A stretch of DNA of 64,000 bases from Syntrophaceae bacterium UBA2210. GTDB lineage: Bacteria > Desulfobacterota > Syntrophia > Syntrophales > UBA2210. A program made the position numbers and the translations under genes. This document shows positions 56,978 through 64,000 of this stretch, one piece after another. Position 1 is the first letter of the stretch, and every line of letters begins with the position of its first letter. The notes beneath the pieces are model-generated. The model worked only from the letters and a program-made list of their open reading frames with translations, searched no databases and had not been told where the DNA came from. The stretch covers positions 160,823-224,822 of the forward strand of contig DCUQ01000009.1 in NCBI GenBank assembly GCA_002327865.1, read 5' to 3'.

Positions 56978-57733
56978 TTATTCTATCTCCGGAGAAGCAT
57001 CCGGATCAAAAGGATTCGTCCTCATGGCAAGTGAAAAAAGATAAGGGTAATTATCTTTCAGATGCTTCATATAAAACAGCCACTCCCCGGTTAACAGAGC
57101 GTATACCCGTTTCATGTCGTTAGCAATATGTTCATAATCGGCATCGTGTAAGGCACCTATGTTCTTCCGGTGCGCCAGCTCTTCGGCAAGGTGAAAAACC
57201 GCCCACAGTAAATCTGAAAATGTTTCATGTTCCAATAAAGCGGGATTTTGCAGCAACGTGACAAGAAAATGCCTTTTCCGCAAAAGTAAATCTTTTAATC
57301 CAACAAGATCCGCCCTGTGTAGATCAATATTGTAATCATACCCGTTGCATTTCTTGAATGCGTTATGGAACTGATCGTCAAACCAGTTCATACAAGAGGA
57401 AAACTCTTTTCTCATTTTCTCGGTATTACGGTCGAATTCGGAGAATATTTTCAACAGATCAGTTCCTATTTCACTGAAGAAAACTCCTATGAGCATGTTA
57501 AGTTTGTACAATCTGTTCTTTGTATCCCTATAGCTCAACAGTTCATGGATAATAACGGTGACGAGCAACACCTCAACGAATACAAATGCAATATCCCCCA
57601 CCATAAAAATGAAGATATGGTGGGGATCTCTGAAAATCAGATAATGGACAAAATAAAAAACCGCCGAAAGAAAGATCAACACTACGGCCCAGGTAAGTTT
57701 CCATTTGTCAAGTTTCATACGCATTCCTTCCAT
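56978..57733 (-). CDS. Membrane protein with cytosolic helical domain, unknown function
   Basis: A 251-residue protein with two N-terminal helices (about 12-32 and 38-64) and a soluble, mostly helical remainder rich in His, Leu and Lys. Conserved-looking His and Cys residues (SSCMNWFDDQFHNAFKKCNG) are present but I do not recognise the family. It ends 25 bases before the ferredoxin-subunit gene and overlaps the TIGR02757 gene by 19 bases, so it belongs to the same transcription unit. Confidence 0.6.
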   Translation of the reverse strand: MEGMRMKLDKWKLTWAVVLIFLSAVFYFVHYLIFRDPHHIFIFMVGDIAFVFVEVLLVTVIIHELLSYRDTKNRLYKLNMLIGVFFSEIGTDLLKIFSEFDRNTEKMRKEFSSCMNWFDDQFHNAFKKCNGYDYNIDLHRADLVGLKDLLLRKRHFLVTLLQNPALLEHETFSDLLWAVFHLAEELAHRKNIGALHDADYEHIANDMKRVYALLTGEWLFYMKHLKDNYPYLFSLAMRTNPFDPDASPEIE

Positions 57734-58566
57734 CGAGCAGCTTCGCCCGTATTACACTCGTCTAAAAAAGTCATAATATCCATCTCCTGTCTTATCCCCA
57801 GGCGGGTCAGGGCAAAATCGTACCGTACCGGGTCATCCGGAACTATGGTTCGAAACGCATCCGTTATCTCCATCGCCGTTTTCATATTCGCCTGTTTCCG
57901 TTTCGTAAGTTGCAGTGCCAGGCAGATCCTGTGCATATGCGTATCGAGCGGGATTATGAGTTTTGCCGGCGATACGTTATTCCACCCACCCGGGTCTACA
58001 TCATCACAACGCACCATCCAGCGGAGAAAAAGATTCAACCGCTTGCAGGCGCTTCCTTTCTCAGGTGGCGGCAACAGGCTGCTATACTGGTATCGGCTTC
58101 CCGCCTGCAATGCTTTCACAAAGCCGGCAATCGCGGGGACAATTGATTCCGAATCAGTATAAGCCGATGTGAAACACCTGTTCAGGGAACCGTATTTCAT
58201 TATGACATTTCTCGCCCCGAACAACATCCCGGCTATTTCATCTCCCGTTGTAAATCTGTGCTTAAACCCGGAGAATGTGCGTGAAAGCGATTCCATGGAA
58301 CTGTTTTCAAGAAAGCAGGAAGGGTATGGAGTCATCCTGTCAAGGACAAAAGAAACACTTTTCAGTATCTGAAGTACCCTGCCATAGGCAAGGGAAGACG
58401 CAACAAGGCCGGCGATCTCCCGGTCACGGGGATCTTCGTAATCATAGAGAAACTCCAGAGGGTCGGGATGTACGAACTCCCGTCTGTTATATTTCCGGTA
58501 CAGGTACTCGAGCGTCTCTTTTAAAAACGGAGATGACATATCTAAGTTAACCTTCAGTAATCCCAA
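57715..58566 (-). CDS. TIGR02757/DUF2400 family protein
   Basis: A 283-residue conserved protein. It shows the family features near the N terminus (YRKYNRREFVHPDPLEFLYDY, LVASSLAYGRVLQILKSV) and WMVRCDDVDPGGWNNVSPAKLIIPLDTHMHRICLALQLTKRKQ, a segment resembling helix-hairpin-helix DNA glycosylases. Function is unproven; a base-excision-like fold is the best reading. Members are common in delta-type and Bacteroidota genomes. It starts six bases after the peroxiredoxin stop. Confidence 0.8.
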   Translation of the reverse strand: MGLLKVNLDMSSPFLKETLEYLYRKYNRREFVHPDPLEFLYDYEDPRDREIAGLVASSLAYGRVLQILKSVSFVLDRMTPYPSCFLENSSMESLSRTFSGFKHRFTTGDEIAGMLFGARNVIMKYGSLNRCFTSAYTDSESIVPAIAGFVKALQAGSRYQYSSLLPPPEKGSACKRLNLFLRWMVRCDDVDPGGWNNVSPAKLIIPLDTHMHRICLALQLTKRKQANMKTAMEITDAFRTIVPDDPVRYDFALTRLGIRQEMDIMTFLDECNTGEAARWKECV

Positions 58567-58572
58567 GACTTT

Positions 58573-59172
58573 TTATCTGAGTTTTTCCAGTTCTCCTACA
58601 ATAGATTCCAAGCGGGGTCGTTTGTTTATATCGTGAACATCGATGTAGCGAATGATCCCCTTCTTATCGATTATGAAAATCGCCCTTTCAGTGGTCCCAT
58701 CGGTACGTAATACACCATACATCTCCGCAACGTGCCCGTGAGGCCAGAAGTCGGAAAGAACGGGAAACCATAATTCTCCCATCTGGTTCGTCCACGAAAA
58801 CAGGGTAGGGATATTGTCCACTGTAATTCCAAGAAGTATGGCATCATTTTCGTCAAATATGCCTTTTACAATATTGTATCCAGGCCACTGGTCCGAGCAG
58901 ACAGGTGTCCATGCTGCAGGAACAAACGACATTACAACATTGCTTTTCCCACGGTACTGTCCGAGAGAAACCGTTCCCCCGGAAACGGCTGGAAGCGTGA
59001 AATCGGGGGCAAGTTCCCCCATCCGAACTTTCAGAACACTGTCCGTAGGTTTGAGCGTTCCCGGATCATAAATATTGTCTTTAAAGGCATCCGAACGGCC
59101 ATGAGAAACCGTGCTTAACGAAAAGACCAGTAAAATTACCGGTAAAATGACGAGATACTTTTTTGTTTTCAT
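58573..59172 (-). CDS. Exported peroxiredoxin (AhpC/TSA-type)
   Basis: A 199-residue thioredoxin-fold protein. A Sec signal peptide (ending near SHGRS) is followed by GELAPDFTLPAVSGGTVSLGQYRGKSNVVMSFVPAAWTPVCSDQWPGY, where the cysteine in TPVCSDQ is the peroxidatic position. It reduces peroxides in the periplasm. Start ATG 59172 has a GGCAGGTG site. It lies in a redox-defence cluster with a disulfide oxidoreductase, thioredoxin reductase and rubrerythrin. Confidence 0.85.
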   Translation of the reverse strand: MKTKKYLVILPVILLVFSLSTVSHGRSDAFKDNIYDPGTLKPTDSVLKVRMGELAPDFTLPAVSGGTVSLGQYRGKSNVVMSFVPAAWTPVCSDQWPGYNIVKGIFDENDAILLGITVDNIPTLFSWTNQMGELWFPVLSDFWPHGHVAEMYGVLRTDGTTERAIFIIDKKGIIRYIDVHDINKRPRLESIVGELEKLR

Positions 59173-59281
59173 TATACACCTGCCTTTTTCATACATGATG
59201 CACTTATATTTCGCTATCCGTTACCATATCCTCACTGCTAAACAATCGCTCTCCGGAATTTTCATTATAACCTTGTTTGTC

Positions 59282-59926
59282 TTATTTCCCGATAGCCTCG
59301 AGTATCTCATCGGCGAGGTCCTTTTCCGGTTGCGCACCAACGATGCTGTGCTCTCCGTTGATAACGGTATGGGGAACCCCCCGCACATTATATTTCACTG
59401 CAAGGAAAGGAAATTCCGAACTCTCCACCATGTCAGAGGTAATATGGCCGCTGGCTATGGCAAACCGGTGAGCAGCGCGAACCGCGCTTGGACAATAGGG
59501 TCAGGTCGGAGATATCAAAACCTCTATGTGAACAGGCTGGTCGATCCTGGCCAGTCGAGCCATCACATCCGCACTAATATCCAACTCCCGTTTACCTACA
59601 TCAAGGATATCATCTGTAAGGACCTTGAACTCATACCCTCCTGGAACACCATAGAAACGGATACCGGAATCCCTGTCGCTTGAGAGAATGATGGCGGGTA
59701 TCTTGTCTATCCCGTACTTCCCGGCAAGATCAGCCTCTGCCACAAAGTCGTGTATCTCCAGAGAGAGTTTATCCGAAAGGCCGGAGATTTCTTCAAGCAA
59801 TATCCTGGTCATTTCACAGTGCATACACTCCATCTCCTGGGTAAACAGTATAATAGTGACCTTTTTTTCAATTTTTTCAAAAAGGCTTGCCAGTTTTTCC
59901 CTGTCTTTTTCTTTCAGCGCTCCCAC
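59282..59926 (-). CDS. Protein disulfide oxidoreductase (PDO-type) with in-frame UGA, putative UPYC selenoprotein
   Basis: Reads through TGA at 59501-59503 to a TAA at 59282-59284, 214 residues. It has two thioredoxin folds: the first with CMHC (Cys34, Cys37), the second with T-[UGA]-PYC (position 142, Cys145) and the cis-proline motif RGVPHTVING. Homologues have CPYC here, so UGA would make it UPYC. A perfect 6-base stem (AGCGCG/CGCGCT) with loop GTT begins 12 bases after the UGA, fitting a bacterial SECIS. The thioredoxin reductase gene is 11 bases upstream. It is expected to act in cytosolic dithiol exchange. Confidence 0.82.
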
Positions 59927-59937
59927 GGCACACCTCC

Positions 59938-60927
59938 TTAAATGAGGGATTTGTTGATAAGATAATCATACGCGGATAACGCGGCCTTGGCACCCTCGCT
60001 GGCGGCAATTACAATCTGCTTGTGCGGGACGGTAGTAACGTCACCGGCACCGAAGATGCCGGGTACGCTTGTCCTGCAGGAACAATCGATAATTATCTCG
60101 CCTTGATCATTCAGCCGTACGAGATCCTTGACTGCTTCGTTGTTCGGCAACAGTCCGATCTCTATAAAGACTCCACTGGTGTTCAGCCTTTCCTCCTTAT
60201 CATCGTCCCGGTTTTTTATAATCACGCCGGTCACCTTGTCCGTACCCTCGATTCCGACAATCTGATGATAATCCAGCAAAGTCGCCTTATCCGACCTTCC
60301 TACCCGCTCCCGGAGGACTTCGTCCGCCTGCCAGCCTTTGGTGAAATTTATGACTGTTACTTCGGCTTCCGCTTTGAGGAGATCTATGGCGGTCGTGAAG
60401 GCCGAATTTCCGCCACCTGCAACAACCACTTTCTTTCCTTTGAAGAAAGGGGCATCGCACGTAGCGCAATAGGCTACCCCTCTACCAACCAGCTCTTTTT
60501 CTCCGGGCACACCGATAGGCCGGTGATGTTTACCGGTAGCTACAATAACAGTACGACCCGAATACATTTTATCATCGCTGGTGTACACCATAAACCCGGC
60601 CTCATTCGTCACGACGTTTTTAACAGTGGAGCCTATCCGTATAGCGATATCGAAGCTTTTAACATGCTCTTCAAACATGCCGACAAGCTCCCGGGAGCTG
60701 ATACTCTGGAATCCAAGCCAGTTCTCGACCTCGGAAGTTTCGTGTATCTGTCCTCCTAAGTCCTTTGTAATAATGACGACGTTCATCATTTTCCGGGCGG
60801 CATACACCGCCGCACTCATGGCTGCCGGTCCCCCTCCCAGAATGATCAAATCGTATGTAACACCCTGATCCGGCTCTTTTGCTGTTTCCGGCAGAGAAAT
60901 ATCCAGAGAAAAATCAGGGAAATTCAT
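59938..60927 (-). CDS. trxB: Thioredoxin reductase
   Basis: A 329-residue low-molecular-weight flavoprotein. FAD site LGGGPAAMSAAVYAARK, redox active disulfide CATC in VAYCATCDAPFFKGK, NAD(P)H-site GGGNSAFTTAIDL, and C-terminal FGAGDVTTVPHKQIVIAASEGAKAALSAYDYL. It reduces thioredoxin- or glutaredoxin-like proteins. The partner is almost certainly the adjacent disulfide oxidoreductase, 11 bases downstream. ATG 60927 has a GAGGAGG site. An N-terminal extension of about 28 residues precedes the first FAD motif. Confidence 0.92.
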   Translation of the reverse strand: MNFPDFSLDISLPETAKEPDQGVTYDLIILGGGPAAMSAAVYAARKMMNVVIITKDLGGQIHETSEVENWLGFQSISSRELVGMFEEHVKSFDIAIRIGSTVKNVVTNEAGFMVYTSDDKMYSGRTVIVATGKHHRPIGVPGEKELVGRGVAYCATCDAPFFKGKKVVVAGGGNSAFTTAIDLLKAEAEVTVINFTKGWQADEVLRERVGRSDKATLLDYHQIVGIEGTDKVTGVIIKNRDDDKEERLNTSGVFIEIGLLPNNEAVKDLVRLNDQGEIIIDCSCRTSVPGIFGAGDVTTVPHKQIVIAASEGAKAALSAYDYLINKSLI

Positions 60928-60976
60928 GACCCACCTCCTCATCGAAAGAAATTACAGGTTTCCAAACTGCCCGGAA

Positions 60977-61792
60977 TCATGCCTGCAAAGCATTCCAGGT
61001 CTCTCTCTGCAGAAAACTGCCCGCCACATGAGCTTCCATCTCATAAAACATCTCCAGCGGAACGGCGAAGGTAAACAGATCTTTACCCAGTTGTTTTCTG
61101 ACATTTTTTCTTGCCGATATATCGGTAAGACCGATTACCGCCCGCAGGTTTCTGCGTTTCTTTGCTTCCAGGTACGGGAAAATGCCGATCGCCTGACATC
61201 CCGCGGCAAAAGGAATTATTACATTCTCGGAACCACCGCTTCCATAATTGGCCAGTATTACCAGTGCGGAAAGCTGATCGGGATTGGCCGGGAAAACTAT
61301 GACAACCGGTTTCTCATTTTTCTGATCTACATCCCTGAGTGGCTTAAACACGACATATCGTGCCGGGATATCAACGATCGGTAACGACTCAACAAACTGT
61401 TTCACCAGCTCGGGAGATTTTTTATACCGTTCACCATGTATAGCGTCGTCGACCAACCCATTGCCGACAAAATTGCAAATTTTTTCCGCCGCCATTTTGC
61501 GCATCCCGCCTATATTGTTTCCCGTGGATAAAAAATTATAAAATGCCTTTATGCCGCCGGGAACGTTTAAATACTGATTCCCAAATCCCAGCCCGACTCC
61601 TCCGCCCCAGCATCCGAAAGTTTCCCTGTCGAATACGGCTGTATGTCCCTTCGCCGCACTCGCAAAGAGAGACATGACACAACCCCACTTCCCGGGTTTA
61701 AACTGGAGTGCGTCGTGTGGTTTTTCGTCCGACCAGATAACGGCAACAGGATTAAATGCCAGATTAAGCGCCGAAATAATTGTGCTTTCCAT
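60977..61792 (-). CDS. DUF169 family protein
   Basis: A 271-residue protein matching DUF169: NPVAVIWSDEKPHDALQF, KWGCVMSLFASAAKGHTAVFDRETFGCWGGGVGLGFG, then a central PPY-type region and VIIPFAAGCQAIGIFPYLE. Many cysteines at the start suggest metal or redox binding. The function is not known, but the family is frequent in anaerobes. It lies upstream of trxB on the same strand, 49 bases away. Confidence 0.85.
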   Translation of the reverse strand: MESTIISALNLAFNPVAVIWSDEKPHDALQFKPGKWGCVMSLFASAAKGHTAVFDRETFGCWGGGVGLGFGNQYLNVPGGIKAFYNFLSTGNNIGGMRKMAAEKICNFVGNGLVDDAIHGERYKKSPELVKQFVESLPIVDIPARYVVFKPLRDVDQKNEKPVVIVFPANPDQLSALVILANYGSGGSENVIIPFAAGCQAIGIFPYLEAKKRRNLRAVIGLTDISARKNVRKQLGKDLFTFAVPLEMFYEMEAHVAGSFLQRETWNALQA

Positions 61793-61896
61793 AAGCGATA
61801 TTCTCCAATACGAATCTGTTATTGTGCCTACACGTATCTATCCATTCCACTCTGCGGCACCTCCAAAAGAACATTCCGCATATATTCGATATTCAC

Positions 61897-62364
61897 TCAA
61901 CCTCCCGCCGTCTGCGGAAAAGCGGTATTACTGTATAAATATTCAACCTTTTCTTTATGTTTCATTTCCTCATTGGCCATCTTTAGGAGCATGCTTTTTG
62001 CTTCACTGTCCGGATGCAGATCAGCAAGGGCTTTATAAAATTTGTATGATTGGAGCTCTCTGTGGGCCGCTACAAGATAGACATCCTGACTCTCCATATC
62101 TTCCTTGATATCAGGTTCTTCCAGATGCTCGGCTATTTTGTAATCGATGACATCGGTCAGCCGCAATGCATCGGGGCCATACGTGCCTTCACGGTAATTG
62201 GCGAGAAACTCCTTGTGTTTTTTCTCTTCACCCGCGAGAAGCTGCAATGTGTCCTTGACACTTTTATCCTTAATTTTTTTAAAGAGATCCATGTAAAAGT
62301 TATAAGCTTCATCTTCCCGCTCTATCGCAATTTCAATCAGGCTCCCTAAAGTTCTTTCTTTCAT
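61897..62364 (-). CDS. Ferritin-like rubrerythrin-type protein
   Basis: A 155-residue four-helix protein with the diiron-ligand pattern of the rubrerythrin/ferritin-like family: E-x-E-AYNFY (EREDEAYNFY), EEKKH, later AHRELQSYKFY and NEEMKHKEK. No rubredoxin domain is attached. Such proteins reduce peroxide or store iron in anaerobes. It precedes the DUF169 gene on the same strand. Confidence 0.88.
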   Translation of the reverse strand: MKERTLGSLIEIAIEREDEAYNFYMDLFKKIKDKSVKDTLQLLAGEEKKHKEFLANYREGTYGPDALRLTDVIDYKIAEHLEEPDIKEDMESQDVYLVAAHRELQSYKFYKALADLHPDSEAKSMLLKMANEEMKHKEKVEYLYSNTAFPQTAGG

Positions 62365-62527
62365 ATCTCATCCTCCCGGTTTTCTTTTCATCATCAATCG
62401 CCAAAAATGCTATTGATTCCCTTCTCAAAATGCTCAATCCGCTGACCTTACTGCCGAACCAACGCTCCGCCGCACGCCGATCTTAATCTTTCTCACGTTT
62501 CCCTCAGTCAGCTTCGTATGCAGGCCA

Positions 62528-63391
62528 TTACCTTCTCCTTGCATCAACAAGATCGACAAGCCTTTTAATGTCCGTTGATCTCCTGAAAAGTGGGGTTGTT
62601 TCCTCATGGTAAACGGACAATGTTTCGTTGAAACCGGGTTTATCGGGACTTATGTAAAAAACACCGAGAGGCAATTTGTCCTTTTCTATTGCCCGTTTAA
62701 ACGCGTCGGCTCTGTTCAAGGGATCGTGACGCTCCCCGAGATAATACGTTCGCTCCTTAAACCATTGATAGGTATTTACTTTATTAAAAGTCACGCAGGG
62801 CTGCAGAACATCGACGATGGAATATCCTTTATGAGCAATCGCCTGTTTTATAATGTCCCTGGTCTGTTCATAATCACCGGCAAACGCTCTTGCCACAAAG
62901 GAAGCATCCAGCGCAATCGCCACAGCGACAGGATTGAAGGGTTCCGCATATGTTCCGTTCACCTGTACCGGTGTTACAAATCCCGACATGCTGGTCGGAG
63001 ATGCCTGTCCCTTTGTCAGCCCGTACACCATGTTATTGTGAACTATATTGGTAATATCGGGATTTCTACGGATGGCATGGATGAAGTGATTTCCACCTTC
63101 CCCGTACATGTCCCCGTCACCGCTTTCGGCAATAACGGTAAGACCGGGGTTGACGGCTTTTATTGCCGTTGCCGGTGGAAGCGCTCTTCCGTGAAGGCCG
63201 TTAAAGATGTTGGTTTTCAGATAATGAGGAATTTTTGCAGCCTGTCCGATTCCTGAAACTATGACCAGCTCTTCCGGTCGTATATCCGCCTCGGCAAGCG
63301 CGGATTTCAGCGCTTTCAAGATGCCAAAGTTTCCGCACCCGGGGCACCAGGCTATATCGATATTATCCATGTCGAATCGTTCGGCACTCAT
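62528..63391 (-). CDS. korB: 2-oxoacid:ferredoxin oxidoreductase beta subunit
   Basis: A 287-residue TPP-binding subunit. [18 protein letters not shown] and the TPP motif [20 protein letters not shown] with the later [14 protein letters not shown] are typical of KorB/OorB subunits. Together with the alpha subunit it decarboxylates 2-oxoacids, such as 2-oxoglutarate or pyruvate, passing electrons to ferredoxin. The substrate is not decided by sequence here. It follows the alpha subunit by four bases. Confidence 0.93.
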   Translation of the reverse strand: MSAERFDMDNIDIAWCPGCGNFGILKALKSALAEADIRPEELVIVSGIGQAAKIPHYLKTNIFNGLHGRALPPATAIKAVNPGLTVIAESGDGDMYGEGGNHFIHAIRRNPDITNIVHNNMVYGLTKGQASPTSMSGFVTPVQVNGTYAEPFNPVAVAIALDASFVARAFAGDYEQTRDIIKQAIAHKGYSIVDVLQPCVTFNKVNTYQWFKERTYYLGERHDPLNRADAFKRAIEKDKLPLGVFYISPDKPGFNETLSVYHEETTPLFRRSTDIKRLVDLVDARRR

Positions 63392-63394
63392 GGG

Positions 63395-64000
63395 TTATTC
63401 CCCCTGATCCAGTATCGTTTTTATCTGTTCAGTCAATTCTTCTACGGTAAACTGAATCCCGTTATATTTTAAAATCCTGTTATCGATATCATATCCGGTA
63501 GCGATCCATATCAAACGACCAAACTGACCGGTGGCATTCCCTTCGACCACGATCGTATGTTTTGCTTTCGCAAGATACTCTGCGGTATACGGATGGACAG
63601 GATACACCTGTTTAAAGTGGAGAAGGGCAATATCCGTTCTTCCAAGACACTCAATAGCCTCGCGAATGACATGAAAGGTCGAACCCCAGCCGATGACAAG
63701 AACCTTGTAATCTTTTCTCCCCACAAGTTCGGGAGGAATGAGGTCCTCTGTTATGCTCTTCAGTTTTGACAGACGTTTGTCGACCATTGCAACCCTCACA
63801 TCGAGATCCTCGGTGATGTGGCCTTCCTCGTCATGCTCGTCGCTGTCCGCCAGTACCAGCCCTTCTCCGTAACCCGGTATACCGCGGGGCGATATGCCGT
63901 TTTTGGTTAAGCGGTACCGTTTATAATCGTGACCTGTCTTTTCTATATATTGCGTAACGCGGGTTTCCGAGAGATTGAGAGAGGGTATATTATAATACGA
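63395..64000 (-). CDS. korA: 2-oxoacid:ferredoxin oxidoreductase alpha subunit (partial, 5' end outside window)
   Basis: The frame is open to the window end, 202 codons visible including the stop. The visible part is the C-terminal portion of a KorA subunit (YGEGLVLADSDEHDEEGHITED, RKDYKVLVIGWGSTFHVIREAIE, KHTIVVEGNATGQFGRLI). The gene is cut by the window boundary and continues upstream of 64000. No start codon is assigned. Confidence 0.93.
   Translation of the reverse strand, partial: SYYNIPSLNLSETRVTQYIEKTGHDYKRYRLTKNGISPRGIPGYGEGLVLADSDEHDEEGHITEDLDVRVAMVDKRLSKLKSITEDLIPPELVGRKDYKVLVIGWGSTFHVIREAIECLGRTDIALLHFKQVYPVHPYTAEYLAKAKHTIVVEGNATGQFGRLIWIATGYDIDNRILKYNGIQFTVEELTEQIKTILDQGE

Overview
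The window looks like a chromosomal segment from a strictly anaerobic member of the Desulfobacterota (former Deltaproteobacteria), probably a syntrophic or fermentative lineage related to Syntrophus. This rests on gene content, not on a database search. The evidence is: a tungsten-type aldehyde ferredoxin oxidoreductase (AOR) homologue with its ferredoxin, an HdrD-like Fe-S protein paired with a GlcD-like flavoprotein, a Re-citrate-synthase-like enzyme, a 2-oxoacid:ferredoxin oxidoreductase, rubrerythrin and DUF169 proteins, LL-diaminopimelate aminotransferase, and two genes with in-frame UGA codons that are best read as selenocysteine. Gene density is high. No phage, insertion sequence or CRISPR array was seen.

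Layout. 0-3 kb: metG and a SPOR-NlpC lipoprotein. 2.9-5.9 kb (minus): a three-gene operon of ferredoxin, cysteine-poor AOR homologue and BPL_N-type amidotransferase-like protein. 6.4-10 kb (plus): tatB, tatC and a class A penicillin-binding protein. 10.2-20 kb (minus): a CoA-transferase/acetyltransferase fusion, an rRNA methyltransferase, and the phosphate regulon pstSCAB-phoU-phoR-phoB behind a clear Pho box. 20-28 kb: threonine aldolase, dapL, a nitronate monooxygenase-like protein, a baeRF-family protein, and two genes of the Nit1C-type set without the nitrilase. 28-32 kb: the HdrD-like/GlcD-like pair and tRNA-Leu(UAA). 32-42 kb: a membrane spermidine synthase-like protein, a Kef-type antiporter, adk, a UvrD/Rep helicase, a Re-citrate-synthase-like enzyme fused to a Cache-like domain, and a LysM lipoprotein. 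42.5-50 kb: aspS, hisS and the rpsF-rpsR-DUF2232-rplI-dnaB operon, with an S6:S18-type leader. 50-55 kb: rpoH, divergent from a c-di-AMP synthase-clpB pair, then a cyclophilin. 55-64 kb (minus): an Fe-S/cytochrome b module, a redox-defence cluster (peroxiredoxin, protein disulfide oxidoreductase, thioredoxin reductase, DUF169, rubrerythrin), and the 2-oxoacid oxidoreductase, which runs off the window.

The most interesting signals are the two in-frame UGA codons. One converts the C-terminal CPYC of a protein disulfide oxidoreductase into UPYC next to thioredoxin reductase (59501-59503). The other replaces an expected Fe-S-ligand cysteine in a Tat-exported ferredoxin subunit (56797-56799). Each is followed at the right distance by a possible bacterial SECIS hairpin, strong in the first and weak in the second. 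Two UGA codons at cysteine positions support each other and suggest a selenocysteine-using redox system. Other notable points are the enzyme-Cache fusion, the AOR homologue that has lost most cluster cysteines, a near-identical promoter shared by the AOR operon and the GlcD/HdrD operon, the Pho box, and the rpsF leader.
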